Positions 24,920 to 34,089 are shown, counted from the first letter of the stretch. The stretch is DNA of 64,000 nt from Soonwooa sp032062245 (GCF_032062245.1 NZ_DAMBQF010000004.1:1-64000), one strand, 5' to 3'. Notes: generated from the sequence alone by a model not told the origin. Program-made: numbers and translations.

Positions 24920-26191
24920 ATGATAAACTATGTAAGTGCGGAAGAGGCTGTATCTGTGGTTAAAAGCGGTGATCGTATCTTTTCACACGGAAGTGCATGT
25001 ACACCCAACTTTTTGTTAAACGAATTGGCAAAACAGAGTCACAGGCTACAAAATGTGGAAATGGTTTCTATCACTCAACAAGGTGATGTTGCTATTGCAC
25101 AACCCGGTTATGAAGGAAGTTTTAAAATAAATTCTTTATTTGTCTCTACACCAGTTCGGCAGGCTGTTAACTCGGAAAGAGGAGATTTTGTTCCAATTTT
25201 TTTGAGTGAAATTCCAATTTTATTTAAAAATAATATTTTGCCTTTGGATGTTGCGATTATAACTGTGTCGCCACCAGATAAGCATGGTTATGTTACTTTA
25301 GGAACTTCGGTTGATATAGCAAGATCTGCTGTTGATACTGCCAAAATTGTTATAGCACAGGTTAATCCAAAAATGCCAAGAACACATGGTGACGGGATGG
25401 TCCACGTTAGCAAAATCGATAAATTTGTTTGGCATGAAGAGGAATTAATGACCATTGATTATGGTGCGAAAGCTGGAGAAGAAGAAGCCAAAATCGGTAA
25501 ATATGTTGCAGAACTTATCGATGACAAGGCAACAATCCAAATGGGTATTGGGACTATTCCTGATGCTGTTCTTAAATCTTTAGGAAATCATAAAGATCTC
25601 GGAATACATACCGAAATGTTGAGCGATGGCGTTATCGACCTTATCAAAAATGATGTTATTAACAACAAATTCAAAGATTTTCATAATAATGTAAGTATAA
25701 CGAGTTTTTGTTTTGGGACTAAAAAATTGTATGATTTTGTAGATGATAATCCAGCGATTGCATTTTTGGATGTTCAGCATGTTAATTTCCCAATCAATAT
25801 CATGAAAAACAAAAAGATGCATGCGATTAACTCAGCAATCGAAATTGACTTAACAGGACAAGTTTGTGCAGACTCTATCGGGACTTATCAATACAGCGGC
25901 ATTGGAGGACAAATGGACTTTATGCGTGGTGCTGCACTTAGCGAAGGAGGGAAACCAATTATGGCTTTAAGCTCTCGTACCAAAAAAGGAATTCCGAGAA
26001 TTGTTCCGTTCTTAAAAGAAGGTGCTGGCGTAGTGACGACTAGAGGTCACATGCATTATGTTTGTACAGAATTTGGGACTGCCTATTTGTATGGTAAAAA
26101 CCTAAAACAACGTGCAAAAGCTTTAATCGATATTTCGCACCCTGATGATCGCGAAATGTTAGAAAGAGCTGCTTTTGAAAGATTTAAATAA
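24920..26191 (+). CDS. Acetyl-CoA hydrolase/transferase family protein (4-hydroxybutyrate CoA-transferase-like)
   Basis: A 423-residue class I CoA-transferase. The catalytic Glu lies in LGIHTEMLSDGVIDL (near residue 232), the position of the Glu thioester in the 4-hydroxybutyrate CoA-transferase group. Other segments fit: GDRIFSHGSACTP, TVSPPDKHGYVTLGTSVD, MGIGTIPDAVL, GIGGQMDFMRGA, and GVVTTRGHMHYVCTEFG. It moves CoA between acetate and another short acid. Partner acid unknown. Its position after hmgA may place it in amino acid or acetoacetate catabolism. A 97-bp gap separates the genes, with only a near-consensus box TAATTTTA. Confidence 0.88.
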   Translation: MINYVSAEEAVSVVKSGDRIFSHGSACTPNFLLNELAKQSHRLQNVEMVSITQQGDVAIAQPGYEGSFKINSLFVSTPVRQAVNSERGDFVPIFLSEIPILFKNNILPLDVAIITVSPPDKHGYVTLGTSVDIARSAVDTAKIVIAQVNPKMPRTHGDGMVHVSKIDKFVWHEEELMTIDYGAKAGEEEAKIGKYVAELIDDKATIQMGIGTIPDAVLKSLGNHKDLGIHTEMLSDGVIDLIKNDVINNKFKDFHNNVSITSFCFGTKKLYDFVDDNPAIAFLDVQHVNFPINIMKNKKMHAINSAIEIDLTGQVCADSIGTYQYSGIGGQMDFMRGAALSEGGKPIMALSSRTKKGIPRIVPFLKEGAGVVTTRGHMHYVCTEFGTAYLYGKNLKQRAKALIDISHPDDREMLERAAFERFK

Positions 26192-26220
26192 AATTTTAGT
26201 TTAAACTAAATTCAAAAATA

Positions 26221-26248
26221 AAAGGCTATCCAAAATCGGATAGCCTTT
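26221..26248. terminator. Bidirectional terminator
   Basis: AAAGGCTATCC (26221-26231) and GGATAGCCTTT (26238-26248) between convergent CoA-transferase and M13 peptidase genes. A 16-bp perfect palindrome TTTAGTTTAAACTAAA lies just before it (26195-26210). Confidence 0.8.
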
Positions 26249-26263
26249 GTTGTAAGTTTTCTA

Positions 26264-28336
26264 TTACCAGATTTTAATTCTGTCTTCTGGTTTTTTATAA
26301 TGTTTATCACCTTCTTTGATGTCAAAAGCTTTGAAGAATGCATCAACGTTAACCAAAGGCCCAACAGCACGGTACATTCCTGGCGAATGTGGATCTGTTT
26401 TAACCTGATTGATTAAATATTTTTCTGTTGATTTGGTTCTCCAAACCGTTGCCCAGCTTAAGAAGAATCTTTGGTCTTGCGTGTAACCGCTTATTAAGCC
26501 CGGATTTCCCTTATCTTTAAGATACATTTGTAAAGCGTCATAAGCTACCGCAACACCTCCTAAATCACCGATATTTTCTCCCATTGTGAAAGTTCCGTTA
26601 ACTTTTGTTCCGGGTACTGGTTCGTAGCTAGAGTATTGCTCACCTAATTTTTTAGTAGCAGCTTCGAAATTTTTGCGATCTTCGTCTGTCCACCAATTGT
26701 TAAGGTTTCCGTCACCATCAAATTTGGAACCGCTATCATCAAAACCATGTCCGATTTCGTGACCAATAACTGCACCGATTCCACCAAAATTAACTGCTGG
26801 ATCTGCTTTAAAGTTAAAGAAAGGCGGCTGAAGAATCCCCGCTGGGAAAACGATTTCGTTGTTAGATGGGCTGTAGTACGCGTTAACCGTTTGTGGTGTC
26901 ATGCCCCATTTTGTTTTGTCAACTGCTTTTCCAACTTTTTCTAAATTTTTGGAATAACGCCAAGCAGAAACATTTTTTAAATTTTCATAAAGAGAAATCT
27001 TATTTGGACCTTCGATATTTAGTTTAGAATAATCTTCCCATTTGTCTGGATAAGCCACTTTTACAGTGAATTTCGATAGCTTCTCCAAAGCTTTTTGTTT
27101 GGTTGTTGCAGACATCCATTCTAGCTCAGAAATATGCTTTTGGTAGCTTTTTACAAGGTAACCAATCAACTCTTCCATTTGTGTTTTTGCTTCTTCTGGG
27201 AAGTATTTTTCTACATACAACTTTCCGAAAGCTTCTCCCAATACACCATTTATCATTTGCAGACCACGCTTGTTAAGCGCACGTTGCTCTTCTTGGCCTT
27301 GTAGATATTTGCTATAGAAATCGAAATTCAGTTTGTCCATGTTTTGGTTAAGAACACCAGCGTTGCCAGAAAGCAATCTCACCTTCATATAATCTTTTAG
27401 TAAAGGAAGATTTTTTTCATTAATAAAACTATCCAACTTCTCATAGTAAGCCAATTCTCCGATGATAACGCGGTCTGTGTTAACACCAACATTTTTTAAA
27501 TATTCTGGCAAGTTAACATTCTTAACCATTGCTGATAATTCGGCAGTTGTCTTTGGGTTATAACGCTTGTTAGCATCGCGACCTTGTTCTAAAGTTAAAT
27601 AAGATTTAGCCAAAGATTTTTCGAAATCAACGATATTTTTTGCAACTTCAGAACTGTTTTTATTTCCTAAAACATTTAATAAAGCAGTAACATGTTTTTG
27701 ATATTCTGCTAAGGTTTTTGTGTTGGCTTCGTTTTCTTTTTGATAATAATCTTTTCCTAAACCAAGATCTGCAGCACCAAGATAAATGGCATTGTTTTTA
27801 GAATCTTTAAGGTCTGGACCAACGCGCCAATCGTATAACGGATTGTCTCCATATTTGGTCGCTTGGTCAAGATATGATTGCAAATCTTTAAGATTTTTGA
27901 TGGCATCAATTTTCTTAAAATCTGCTTGGATAGGCTTAAGACCGTCAGCATCTCTTTTCTTTAGATCCATATAAGATGCGTAAAGATCTTGGATTTTTTT
28001 ACCTTCGGTACCAGTCGTAAATTTGTCTGTTAAAATGTGATTAAGAATGTCTAACGATGCTTCGTCTGTTTTCTCACGAAGTTCGTTAAAAGAACCCCAA
28101 CTAGCTTTATCCGCAGGGATTTTGGCAGTTTTTACCCAGTTACCATTAACGTAACTGAAAAAATCATCTTGAGGTCTGACAGATTTGTCCATCATCGACA
28201 GGTCGATGCCTGCTTCTTGATATTGTTTTGGACTATTAGAAACGGGAGTTTTTGCAGCTCCGTTTGTTTGCGCTACTGCATGATTACTAACTAGCAATCC
28301 GCAGAATGCGATTACACCAATCGTTATTTTCTTCAT
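26264..28336 (-). CDS. M13 family metallopeptidase (PepO/neprilysin-like)
   Basis: A 690-residue exported zinc endopeptidase. Signal peptide at 1-22 (KKITIGVIAFCGLLVSNHAVAQ). The M13 N-terminal domain begins with MDKSVRPQDDFFSYVNGNWVK. The zinc site is VIGHEIGHGFDDSG (HExxH), with the third ligand in ENIGDLGGVAVAY; AYYSPSNNEIVFPAGILQPP and YRAVGPLVNVDAF are also family segments. Expected in the periplasm or on the surface, digesting oligopeptides. Length matches other bacterial members. Own transcription unit, with a near-consensus -7 box TATCTTTA upstream. Confidence 0.94.
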   Translation of the reverse strand: MKKITIGVIAFCGLLVSNHAVAQTNGAAKTPVSNSPKQYQEAGIDLSMMDKSVRPQDDFFSYVNGNWVKTAKIPADKASWGSFNELREKTDEASLDILNHILTDKFTTGTEGKKIQDLYASYMDLKKRDADGLKPIQADFKKIDAIKNLKDLQSYLDQATKYGDNPLYDWRVGPDLKDSKNNAIYLGAADLGLGKDYYQKENEANTKTLAEYQKHVTALLNVLGNKNSSEVAKNIVDFEKSLAKSYLTLEQGRDANKRYNPKTTAELSAMVKNVNLPEYLKNVGVNTDRVIIGELAYYEKLDSFINEKNLPLLKDYMKVRLLSGNAGVLNQNMDKLNFDFYSKYLQGQEEQRALNKRGLQMINGVLGEAFGKLYVEKYFPEEAKTQMEELIGYLVKSYQKHISELEWMSATTKQKALEKLSKFTVKVAYPDKWEDYSKLNIEGPNKISLYENLKNVSAWRYSKNLEKVGKAVDKTKWGMTPQTVNAYYSPSNNEIVFPAGILQPPFFNFKADPAVNFGGIGAVIGHEIGHGFDDSGSKFDGDGNLNNWWTDEDRKNFEAATKKLGEQYSSYEPVPGTKVNGTFTMGENIGDLGGVAVAYDALQMYLKDKGNPGLISGYTQDQRFFLSWATVWRTKSTEKYLINQVKTDPHSPGMYRAVGPLVNVDAFFKAFDIKEGDKHYKKPEDRIKIW

Positions 28337-28401
28337 TTTTTGAAATTAATAGCATTAAAGATAAGTATTTATTTTTGGACAGACTTCGCTTTTAAACAAA
28401 A

Positions 28402-28429
28402 AAAACCTCACTGTTGCTAGTGAGGTTTT
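28402..28429 (-). terminator. Terminator after the SurA-like gene
   Basis: AAAACCTCACT (28402-28412) and AGTGAGGTTTT (28419-28429), with a T-run in the minus-strand direction. Confidence 0.8.
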
Positions 28430-28445
28430 ATATTTTTAATAAAAA

Positions 28446-29798
28446 TTACTTCTTTTTAGTAAGCGAATCTTTTATTTTGCAATCGTTGTATTTATCATCA
28501 ATTGAAATAAAGATATTTGGGATTTTAGATTTCACCCATTTGTCAACTATTTCGCCTTTCTTTTTGTTAAGAGCATAGTCTTTAACTCTTTCGTAATCCG
28601 TATTAAGGTCTAAAGTATGTGCGTCGATAATGTCATTAACACTTACGATAGATACAGCTTGTTTTCTATTAACAGTTTCTTCGAAAGGCTCCGTAATATC
28701 GTCTTTGTTAAGACCTGCAATTTGATAAGAAATGGTAGGATCTAGGTGAAGTTTTTCGATTTTGTCACCACCATCTTGAGATTGCATAACACCTGCATTA
28801 AATTTGGTTGACTTATCGTCAGAATACTTGTAAGCTGCATCTTTGAAAGTCATTTTCTTATCCAAAATCTGCTGACGAATATCTTCCAACTGTTTTTTAG
28901 TTGCAGCAATTTCTTCCTTGGTTGGCGTTGCTTTTAACAAAATATGTCTCGCATCGTATTTGTTACCAGTTCTTTTAATCAATTGAATTAAATGGAAACC
29001 AAACTCTGATTCTACTGGATCTGACAGTTCACCATCTTGCAGGTTAAGCGCAGCCGCTTCGAAAGGCTTTACCATTTGACCTTTGTTAATGGCTTTGTAA
29101 AGTCCACCGTTAGAAGCCGAACCTTCATCCTCGGAGTAGATTCTTGCTTGTGTTTCGAAAGATTCACCAGCTTCGACATCTTTTTTGATCTTGTTAAGTT
29201 TATCAATTAATTCTTGCTTGTGAGCTTCCGTTAACTTTGGGAAAATACTGATTTTACCCAATACAACTTCGTCTTTAACTTGCGGTAATTGAAATTTGAA
29301 TTGGTTGAAAAAATCCGTCACTTCGTTAGGTGTAACGTCTGTTTTGTCAGTAATTCTCGCATATTTTTGTTGTCCGTAATATTGGTCAGAGTCAATTTTT
29401 TCGATAGCGTTACGCATTTCATATCCTGTACGGAATTTGTACATGCCCAACATCGTCTTTTCATCTGGGAACTGAGACAAGATTTGGTTATACTTTTGTA
29501 GTGCCATATCTTTGATCTGCGCCGAACGATTTTCGATAACAGTATCTCTTTTTGCTTCGTAGATAATGATTTTGTTATTAACGATGCTGGATAAAAATTC
29601 ACACTTATCTGCAACTTTAGTCCCTTGCTGTTGTGCGTAGTTGGCTTGTTCTTCGATGTCAGATTCTAATACAATTTCGTCACCGATAACCGCAGCAATA
29701 CCATCTAAGAACTGTCCAGGCTTTATTTGAGCATTAATTTTGGTGCTGAAAAGAACCAAGGCTAACAAAATAAAAACCGCTTTAAAATTATTTAACAT
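28446..29798 (-). CDS. SurA-like periplasmic peptidyl-prolyl isomerase
   Basis: A 450-residue chaperone. Start ATG 29798 gives a signal peptide (FKAVFILLALVLFSTKINAQ). The SurA N-terminal segment is GQFLDGIAAVIGDEIVLESDI. Two parvulin domains follow, the first with VLGKISIFPK and EDEGSASNGGLYKAINKGQM, the second with YDARHILLKATPTKEEI and SDDKSTKFNAGVM. It should carry outer-membrane proteins across the periplasm. A second parvulin gene lies immediately upstream, a common arrangement in Flavobacteriia. An upstream ATG at 29825 would precede the signal peptide and is not used. Confidence 0.9.
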   Translation of the reverse strand: MLNNFKAVFILLALVLFSTKINAQIKPGQFLDGIAAVIGDEIVLESDIEEQANYAQQQGTKVADKCEFLSSIVNNKIIIYEAKRDTVIENRSAQIKDMALQKYNQILSQFPDEKTMLGMYKFRTGYEMRNAIEKIDSDQYYGQQKYARITDKTDVTPNEVTDFFNQFKFQLPQVKDEVVLGKISIFPKLTEAHKQELIDKLNKIKKDVEAGESFETQARIYSEDEGSASNGGLYKAINKGQMVKPFEAAALNLQDGELSDPVESEFGFHLIQLIKRTGNKYDARHILLKATPTKEEIAATKKQLEDIRQQILDKKMTFKDAAYKYSDDKSTKFNAGVMQSQDGGDKIEKLHLDPTISYQIAGLNKDDITEPFEETVNRKQAVSIVSVNDIIDAHTLDLNTDYERVKDYALNKKKGEIVDKWVKSKIPNIFISIDDKYNDCKIKDSLTKKK

Positions 29799-29822
29799 TA
29801 TTTTTTGTGTAAAATTTGTTTG

Positions 29823-29830
29823 CAAAAATA
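29823..29830 (-). promoter_or_regulatory. -7 box of the SurA-like gene
   Basis: Minus-strand TATTTTTG, 24 nt before the start codon; suggests the gene can be transcribed apart from its upstream neighbour. Confidence 0.45.
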
Positions 29831-29867
29831 GTATTATAAATGGATTGTAGTCAATCTTTTATTATAA

Positions 29868-31697
29868 TTATTTCTTAAAAGTCTTCTTTAAATCTTCAAC
29901 AAAACCAGGTTGAATCTCCACTTTAACTTTCTTTTTTTGATTGGCAAGCGTCTCTTGCAACATAGCCTCTGTCATCGCATCTTTCACAGTGTCTTGCGCT
30001 TCTTCGAAGGTCATGGTTTCTTCTGGTAAAAGTTCGTCCACTGCAACAATAACGTCGCGGTCTTTAACTTTAGTTTGATGAATTCCCTTTTCGTAAGGCA
30101 CTTTATATTCTGTGAAAACTTCCGCTGTTGATGGTACTTTTCCTTCTTCGAAGCTTACTAATATTTTGTTCTTATCACTAAGTTTTTTATCATATTTAGC
30201 TTTAAGAGCTTCCCACTTTTTAGTATCAGACATTTCTTTTTTAACCTCCGAAACTAGCTTAGGATCCGAAATAATTGCTACACGACTTTTAGCACTTTTT
30301 TCCCATTTGTATTGGTCTTTATGGCTTTCGTAGTAAGCTTTTTGTTTTGCAACATCTTTGTTGATTTCAGCTTTTAGATAATCATCAAAAATCCATTGCG
30401 AATATAAGTTTTGACGAAGATCATCAAGTTCTTTTTTAATCTCAGGGCGTTCTGTAAACTCTTCTGCAAATGCACTGTACACAGAATTGTCGATGTGATA
30501 ATCGATTAATGCTGACCATTCTTTAGGTGTTATTTTGTCAAGATCTTTGTAGTTTTTCTCAATAAAATTCTTTAGGTCAGAGTATTTTTCTGTTTTTGTT
30601 TTGTACTGGAAAAGTGGCGCCGACTGGTTTTTAAAAGCTTTGAAATCTGCATAACTTTTCTTAATCGTCGCAAGATCCGCATATTCTTTATAGTTGGGTG
30701 CCACCATAATGCTTTTTAGGACTTCGTCAGTCACCTGATTTGCGTATGTACTGTTTTTAACTTCACGTATAAAAAACTCTTTATTGTCAGCCGTTAATTG
30801 ATAAGGTTCAATATTATAAATGTTGAAAATAAAATATTTGTTATCAATTTTAACAGGTTCTGTGGTGTAATAACCTTTTGTTTTCCCTTTGAACTGAGCA
30901 TAAACTTCGTCAGGAAGAATAGGGGAGCCAAATACAAGTCCACCCGCTTTTCTTTCGTGGTCGGTAGAACCTAATTCTTTAGTAACATCTTCGAATTTTT
31001 TACCCGATTTTAAAGCTGAATATATTTTAGCCTTAGACTCATCGGTGTTAAAATCATTTGGATAAGAGATAGTCCCAAAAGTAATATAGCCAAGACTTGG
31101 TCTTTTGTCCAAAACTTTAGCAAAAACAACACTTCCGTTTGCGCTGAAAAGCTTTGTATAACTACCGATTGGTGTTTTTTCGATTTCGCTGAAAAGCTCG
31201 TTGTCAAGTGTACCAGCTTTTACGAAAGATGCTGGGACTGGATTTTTAACATACGTCAAAATCGCGTCTTCCATTTTGGTTGTACCCGCTTTTACGTCTT
31301 TATAAATTTGATCGTAATTGTTGGTGTCGCCTTCTTCTTTAATAACATTGAAAACCAAAATTCGATATTCGTTTTGATTGGCTTTAACATAGTTAGCAAC
31401 GATTGGGTCTAGAATCGCACTTGGGATTAATTTGGTCTCTTTAAGATCACGAACGCGCATCGCCACAGCATTACGAAAAGATGTAATCGTATCCGCTTTT
31501 TTCTCTTTTGCCAATTGTTGCAAAAGCATGAATTCTACCGTTGAGTTGATGGTCGCATCAACGCCTGTGTTTTCTAATCCGTATTTATACTTTTCTTTAA
31601 AATCTTTAAGTGTGATACTTTGTTCGCCAACCACAAGACTTTGACCAAATACATGCTGTGTTGCCAAAGCTACTAATACAAAAAGGCTCTTCTTCAT
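29868..31697 (-). CDS. Periplasmic peptidyl-prolyl isomerase, larger parvulin protein
   Basis: A 609-residue exported protein. Signal peptide 1-18 (KKSLFVLVALATQHVFGQS). The first part (about 20-110) is a SurA-like helical segment. Two parvulin-like regions follow; the second has LGYITFGTISYP and GSTDHERKAGGLVFGS. The C-terminal third is Lys-rich and helical (for example KAEINKDVAKQKAYYESHKDQY). It is less conserved than its neighbour, and whether it is catalytically active cannot be told. Follows the PfkB gene by 36 bp, probably in one unit with it and gldD. Confidence 0.82.
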   Translation of the reverse strand: MKKSLFVLVALATQHVFGQSLVVGEQSITLKDFKEKYKYGLENTGVDATINSTVEFMLLQQLAKEKKADTITSFRNAVAMRVRDLKETKLIPSAILDPIVANYVKANQNEYRILVFNVIKEEGDTNNYDQIYKDVKAGTTKMEDAILTYVKNPVPASFVKAGTLDNELFSEIEKTPIGSYTKLFSANGSVVFAKVLDKRPSLGYITFGTISYPNDFNTDESKAKIYSALKSGKKFEDVTKELGSTDHERKAGGLVFGSPILPDEVYAQFKGKTKGYYTTEPVKIDNKYFIFNIYNIEPYQLTADNKEFFIREVKNSTYANQVTDEVLKSIMVAPNYKEYADLATIKKSYADFKAFKNQSAPLFQYKTKTEKYSDLKNFIEKNYKDLDKITPKEWSALIDYHIDNSVYSAFAEEFTERPEIKKELDDLRQNLYSQWIFDDYLKAEINKDVAKQKAYYESHKDQYKWEKSAKSRVAIISDPKLVSEVKKEMSDTKKWEALKAKYDKKLSDKNKILVSFEEGKVPSTAEVFTEYKVPYEKGIHQTKVKDRDVIVAVDELLPEETMTFEEAQDTVKDAMTEAMLQETLANQKKKVKVEIQPGFVEDLKKTFKK

Positions 31698-31733
31698 TAT
31701 TAAATATTGTTTTGATGTTCGAAAACAATCATT

Positions 31734-32654
31734 TTACATTGTCAATTCGAAAGTTGTTAACTCACGGAATTGGTTGATACGACCTTTCAACTCTTCTTTA
31801 GTAACATCTTCTAGACGTACAGTTCCGAATTTTTCTACCGTGAAGGATGCCATTGCACTTCCTACGATAAGGGCGTTTTTAAGATTTGCAAAACTGAAAT
31901 CTCCAGTTTTTGTGATGTAAGCTGCAAGTCCACCTGCGAAGGTGTCACCAGCACCTGTTGGATCAAAAACTTCTTCTAATGGTAAAGCCGGAATTGCAAA
32001 TATTTTCCCTTCGTGGAACAATAATGCGCCGTGCTCACCTTTTTTAATAATCACGAATTTTGGACCTAAAGCATGGATTTTTTGAGCTGCTTTTACCAAA
32101 GAATATTCACCCGAAAGTTGTCTAGCTTCTTCATCGTTAATTGTGATAACATCCGTTTTAGCAATAACTTCCATCAAGAGATCCCAAGTAAGATCCATCC
32201 AGAAATTCATTGTGTCTAGGATCACCATTTTTGGTCGTTGGCTCATTCTTTCCAAAACTGCTAACTGTACCGCTGGATGAAGATTTCCTAACATTAAAAC
32301 ATCAGCATCAGCAAAACTTGCAGGGATTTTTGGATCAAAATTTTCTAAAACATTTAGTTCTGTCACTAAGGTGTCACGAGAGTTAAGATCGTTATGGTAT
32401 TTTCCGCTCCAGAAGAAAGTTTTCCCTTCTTTAATGATTTCTACACCATCGATATTGATGTTTTTTGATGTTAACATATCCAAATAGCCTTGCGGAAAGT
32501 CGCCACCAATTACAGAAACCAATCCAACTTCTGCCTCCAAAGCTGAAGCTGCAAGTCCAATGTAAGTTGCTGCTCCTCCTAGGATTTTGTCTGTTTTTCC
32601 AAATGGTGTTTCGATGGCATCAAATGCTACTGTTCCTACTGCTAGTAATTTCAT
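31734..32654 (-). CDS. PfkB family sugar/nucleoside kinase
   Basis: A 306-residue ribokinase-fold kinase. N-terminal LAVGTVAFDAIETPFGK and GGAATYIGLAAS are the PfkB signature-1 region. The catalytic signature FDPTGAGDTFAGGLAAYI includes the base Asp. VIIKKGEHGALLF is the adjacent strand. The substrate is not evident; adenosine, ribose or another sugar are all possible. It lies between gldD and the parvulin genes with gaps of 29 and 36 bp. Confidence 0.88.
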   Translation of the reverse strand: MKLLAVGTVAFDAIETPFGKTDKILGGAATYIGLAASALEAEVGLVSVIGGDFPQGYLDMLTSKNINIDGVEIIKEGKTFFWSGKYHNDLNSRDTLVTELNVLENFDPKIPASFADADVLMLGNLHPAVQLAVLERMSQRPKMVILDTMNFWMDLTWDLLMEVIAKTDVITINDEEARQLSGEYSLVKAAQKIHALGPKFVIIKKGEHGALLFHEGKIFAIPALPLEEVFDPTGAGDTFAGGLAAYITKTGDFSFANLKNALIVGSAMASFTVEKFGTVRLEDVTKEELKGRINQFRELTTFELTM

Positions 32655-32683
32655 ATCTATAGGTCTTTATTTTAAGTTAAATT

Positions 32684-33241
32684 TTATTTTTTCCACTCGA
32701 ATGTGTCAATCAAATGGAGCATATCTTTTTTAATATAATCTATCGCTGGCGCCAAAGAATCTGGCTTTGGGCGAGTGTTGAAATACAAATTTCCTGTTAA
32801 AAAATGCTTCGTGCTGTCCGTTACATAAAACTGAATGTTAGACGCCGTCTGCCCTTGCAATTCGTAAAAATTACCATAAACTTTCTTTTCTGGATAAGCA
32901 AAACTTTTGGTGTTGATTGCTGTAGCTTTTATTGTATGTTCGTACACCATTCTTTCTGCTTCCTTTAGATGGGTTTGGAAGTCGCTGGTTATCGGAAGAT
33001 ATGTGATGAAGATTTTTGCCTTCATCCCTTTGTAGTTGATGTTGTACCAACAAGGTTTTTTAGCATCTTGTATCACCGCAAAATCCGAATAATCAAACTG
33101 AAATGGACATGCACTATTAAAGGTCTGATAGCGAGGTTTGGGATATTCTAACCTCAAATCGCCGCTTGGCTTGGGCATAACCTCTTTTCCACAAGAAGCG
33201 AGCATTGCCAAAACAGTAAGTTCTAATAGCTTTTTTAACAT
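32684..33241 (-). CDS. gldD: Gliding motility lipoprotein GldD
   Basis: A 185-residue lipoprotein linked to gliding motility and type IX secretion in Bacteroidota. The lipobox is LTVLAMLASCG with Cys17, followed by KEVMPKPSGDLRLEYPKPRY, a good match to GldD. The remainder has CPFQFDYSD and MKAKIFITYLPI. In Flavobacterium gldD is essential for gliding and adjoins gldE, ssb and mutY; here it is instead first in a unit with a PfkB kinase and parvulins. Its promoter lies only 4 nt upstream. Confidence 0.88.
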   Translation of the reverse strand: MLKKLLELTVLAMLASCGKEVMPKPSGDLRLEYPKPRYQTFNSACPFQFDYSDFAVIQDAKKPCWYNINYKGMKAKIFITYLPITSDFQTHLKEAERMVYEHTIKATAINTKSFAYPEKKVYGNFYELQGQTASNIQFYVTDSTKHFLTGNLYFNTRPKPDSLAPAIDYIKKDMLHLIDTFEWKK

Positions 33242-33245
33242 CTGG

Positions 33246-33253
33246 CAAAAATA
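33246..33253 (-). promoter_or_regulatory. -7 box of gldD, 4 nt from the start codon
   Basis: Minus-strand TATTTTTG then CCAG and ATG. No clear -33 TTG. Confidence 0.5.
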
Positions 33254-33417
33254 GTGATAAGATTTTAGATACTATACATTATAAAATATAAAAAATTCTT
33301 AATTGTTCGACTTTTAGTTGGTATTAAATCAAATTTTGGAAAATAAGTATAAATACGAGCTTTGATAAGTGCTTGACAATTTGTTGTTTAAACTTAAATA
33401 AAATTTTAAAAATACTA

Positions 33418-33447
33418 TTGTGGGATTAATAAAAATTACTAATTTTG
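33418..33447 (+). promoter_or_regulatory. Promoter of rplS
   Basis: TTG at 33418-33420, 19 nt, TAATTTTG at 33440-33447: one of the best consensus promoters in the window. Predicts a leader of about 65-70 nt. Confidence 0.7.
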
Positions 33448-33451
33448 CAAT

Positions 33452-33518
33452 CTGTTAACCAACCTCTGACGATAGACGTGTAAGTTGCTTGACTTTGAAT
33501 TATTTTATTTTATAAATA
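33452..33518 (+). promoter_or_regulatory. rplS leader with a possible L19 autoregulatory hairpin
   Basis: CAAC (33460-33463) and GTTG (33484-33487) enclose a second stem ACG (33469-33471)/CGT (33477-33479), separated by internal loops. Ribosomal-protein leaders of this size are known, and I recall an L19 leader type described from Flavobacteria. Assignment here is tentative. Confidence 0.4.
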
Positions 33519-33875
33519 ATGGATTTAATTAAGTACGTACAAGAGAAGTACATTGACAAAAAAGATTTCCCAAGTTTCAAAGCTGGTGATACAATCACTG
33601 TTTATTACGAAATTAAGGAAGGTCAAAAAACAAGAACTCAGTTCTTCAAAGGAGTTGTTATCCAATTGAGAGGAACTGGTGCTACTAAAACATTTACTAT
33701 CAGAAAAATGAGTGGAGATGTTGGTGTAGAGAGAGTTTTCCCAATCAACATGCCTGCACTTCAAAAAATTGAAGTTAACAGAGAAGGTAGAGTTAGAAGA
33801 GCTAGAATCTACTACTTCCGTAATCTTAGAGGTAAAAAAGCAAGAATTAAAGATAAGTCTTTCGGAGGTAAATAA
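33519..33875 (+). CDS. rplS: 50S ribosomal protein L19
   Basis: A 118-residue large-subunit protein at the interface with the small subunit. Core segments are present: FKAGDTITVYYEIKEG, RTQFFKGVVIQLRG, TIRKMSGDVGVERVFPINMP, and RVRRARIYYFRNLRGKKARI. It is monocistronic here, with its own strong promoter and terminator, not next to trmD or rimM as in many other bacteria. Confidence 0.98.
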   Translation: MDLIKYVQEKYIDKKDFPSFKAGDTITVYYEIKEGQKTRTQFFKGVVIQLRGTGATKTFTIRKMSGDVGVERVFPINMPALQKIEVNREGRVRRARIYYFRNLRGKKARIKDKSFGGK

Positions 33876-33897
33876 TCCACAGATTTTATCTGACAAT

Positions 33898-33927
33898 AAA
33901 AGCCACGTCGCAAGATGTGGCTTTTTT
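33898..33927 (+). terminator. Terminator of rplS
   Basis: AAAAGCCAC (33898-33906) and GTGGCTTTT (33917-33925), then T-run. Confidence 0.85.
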
Positions 33928-33942
33928 GTTTTTAAATTTTAG

Positions 33943-33977
33943 TTATGAATTATGAATTATGAATTATGAATTATGAA
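33943..33977. repeat. Heptamer tandem array 1 (TTATGAA x5)
   Basis: Five perfect copies of TTATGAA, contiguous. Intergenic, between the rplS terminator and the next terminator. Confidence 0.95.
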
Positions 33978-33985
33978 TTAATTTT

Positions 33986-34026
33986 GCCTAAAGCCTAAAG
34001 CCTAAAGCCTAAAGCCTAAAGCCTAG
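33986..34026. repeat. Heptamer tandem array 2 (GCCTAAA x5 plus a partial unit)
   Basis: Five perfect copies of GCCTAAA (33986-34020) followed by GCCTAG. Only 8 bp separate it from array 1; same unit length and copy number but unrelated sequence. Confidence 0.95.
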
Positions 34027-34040
34027 TTTTAATCATAAAA

Positions 34041-34064
34041 AAAAACTGCCCGAAAGCAGTTTTT
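34041..34064. terminator. Terminator after the outer-membrane barrel gene
   Basis: AAAAACTGC (34041-34049) and GCAGTTTTT (34056-34064), 6-nt loop. Confidence 0.75.
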
Positions 34065-34089
34065 AATTTATATATAAAGTCCACAAATA

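Noticed and set aside
33943..34026. Tandem repeats as a CRISPR array
   Set aside because: Units are 7 bp, contiguous and without spacers; no cas genes.
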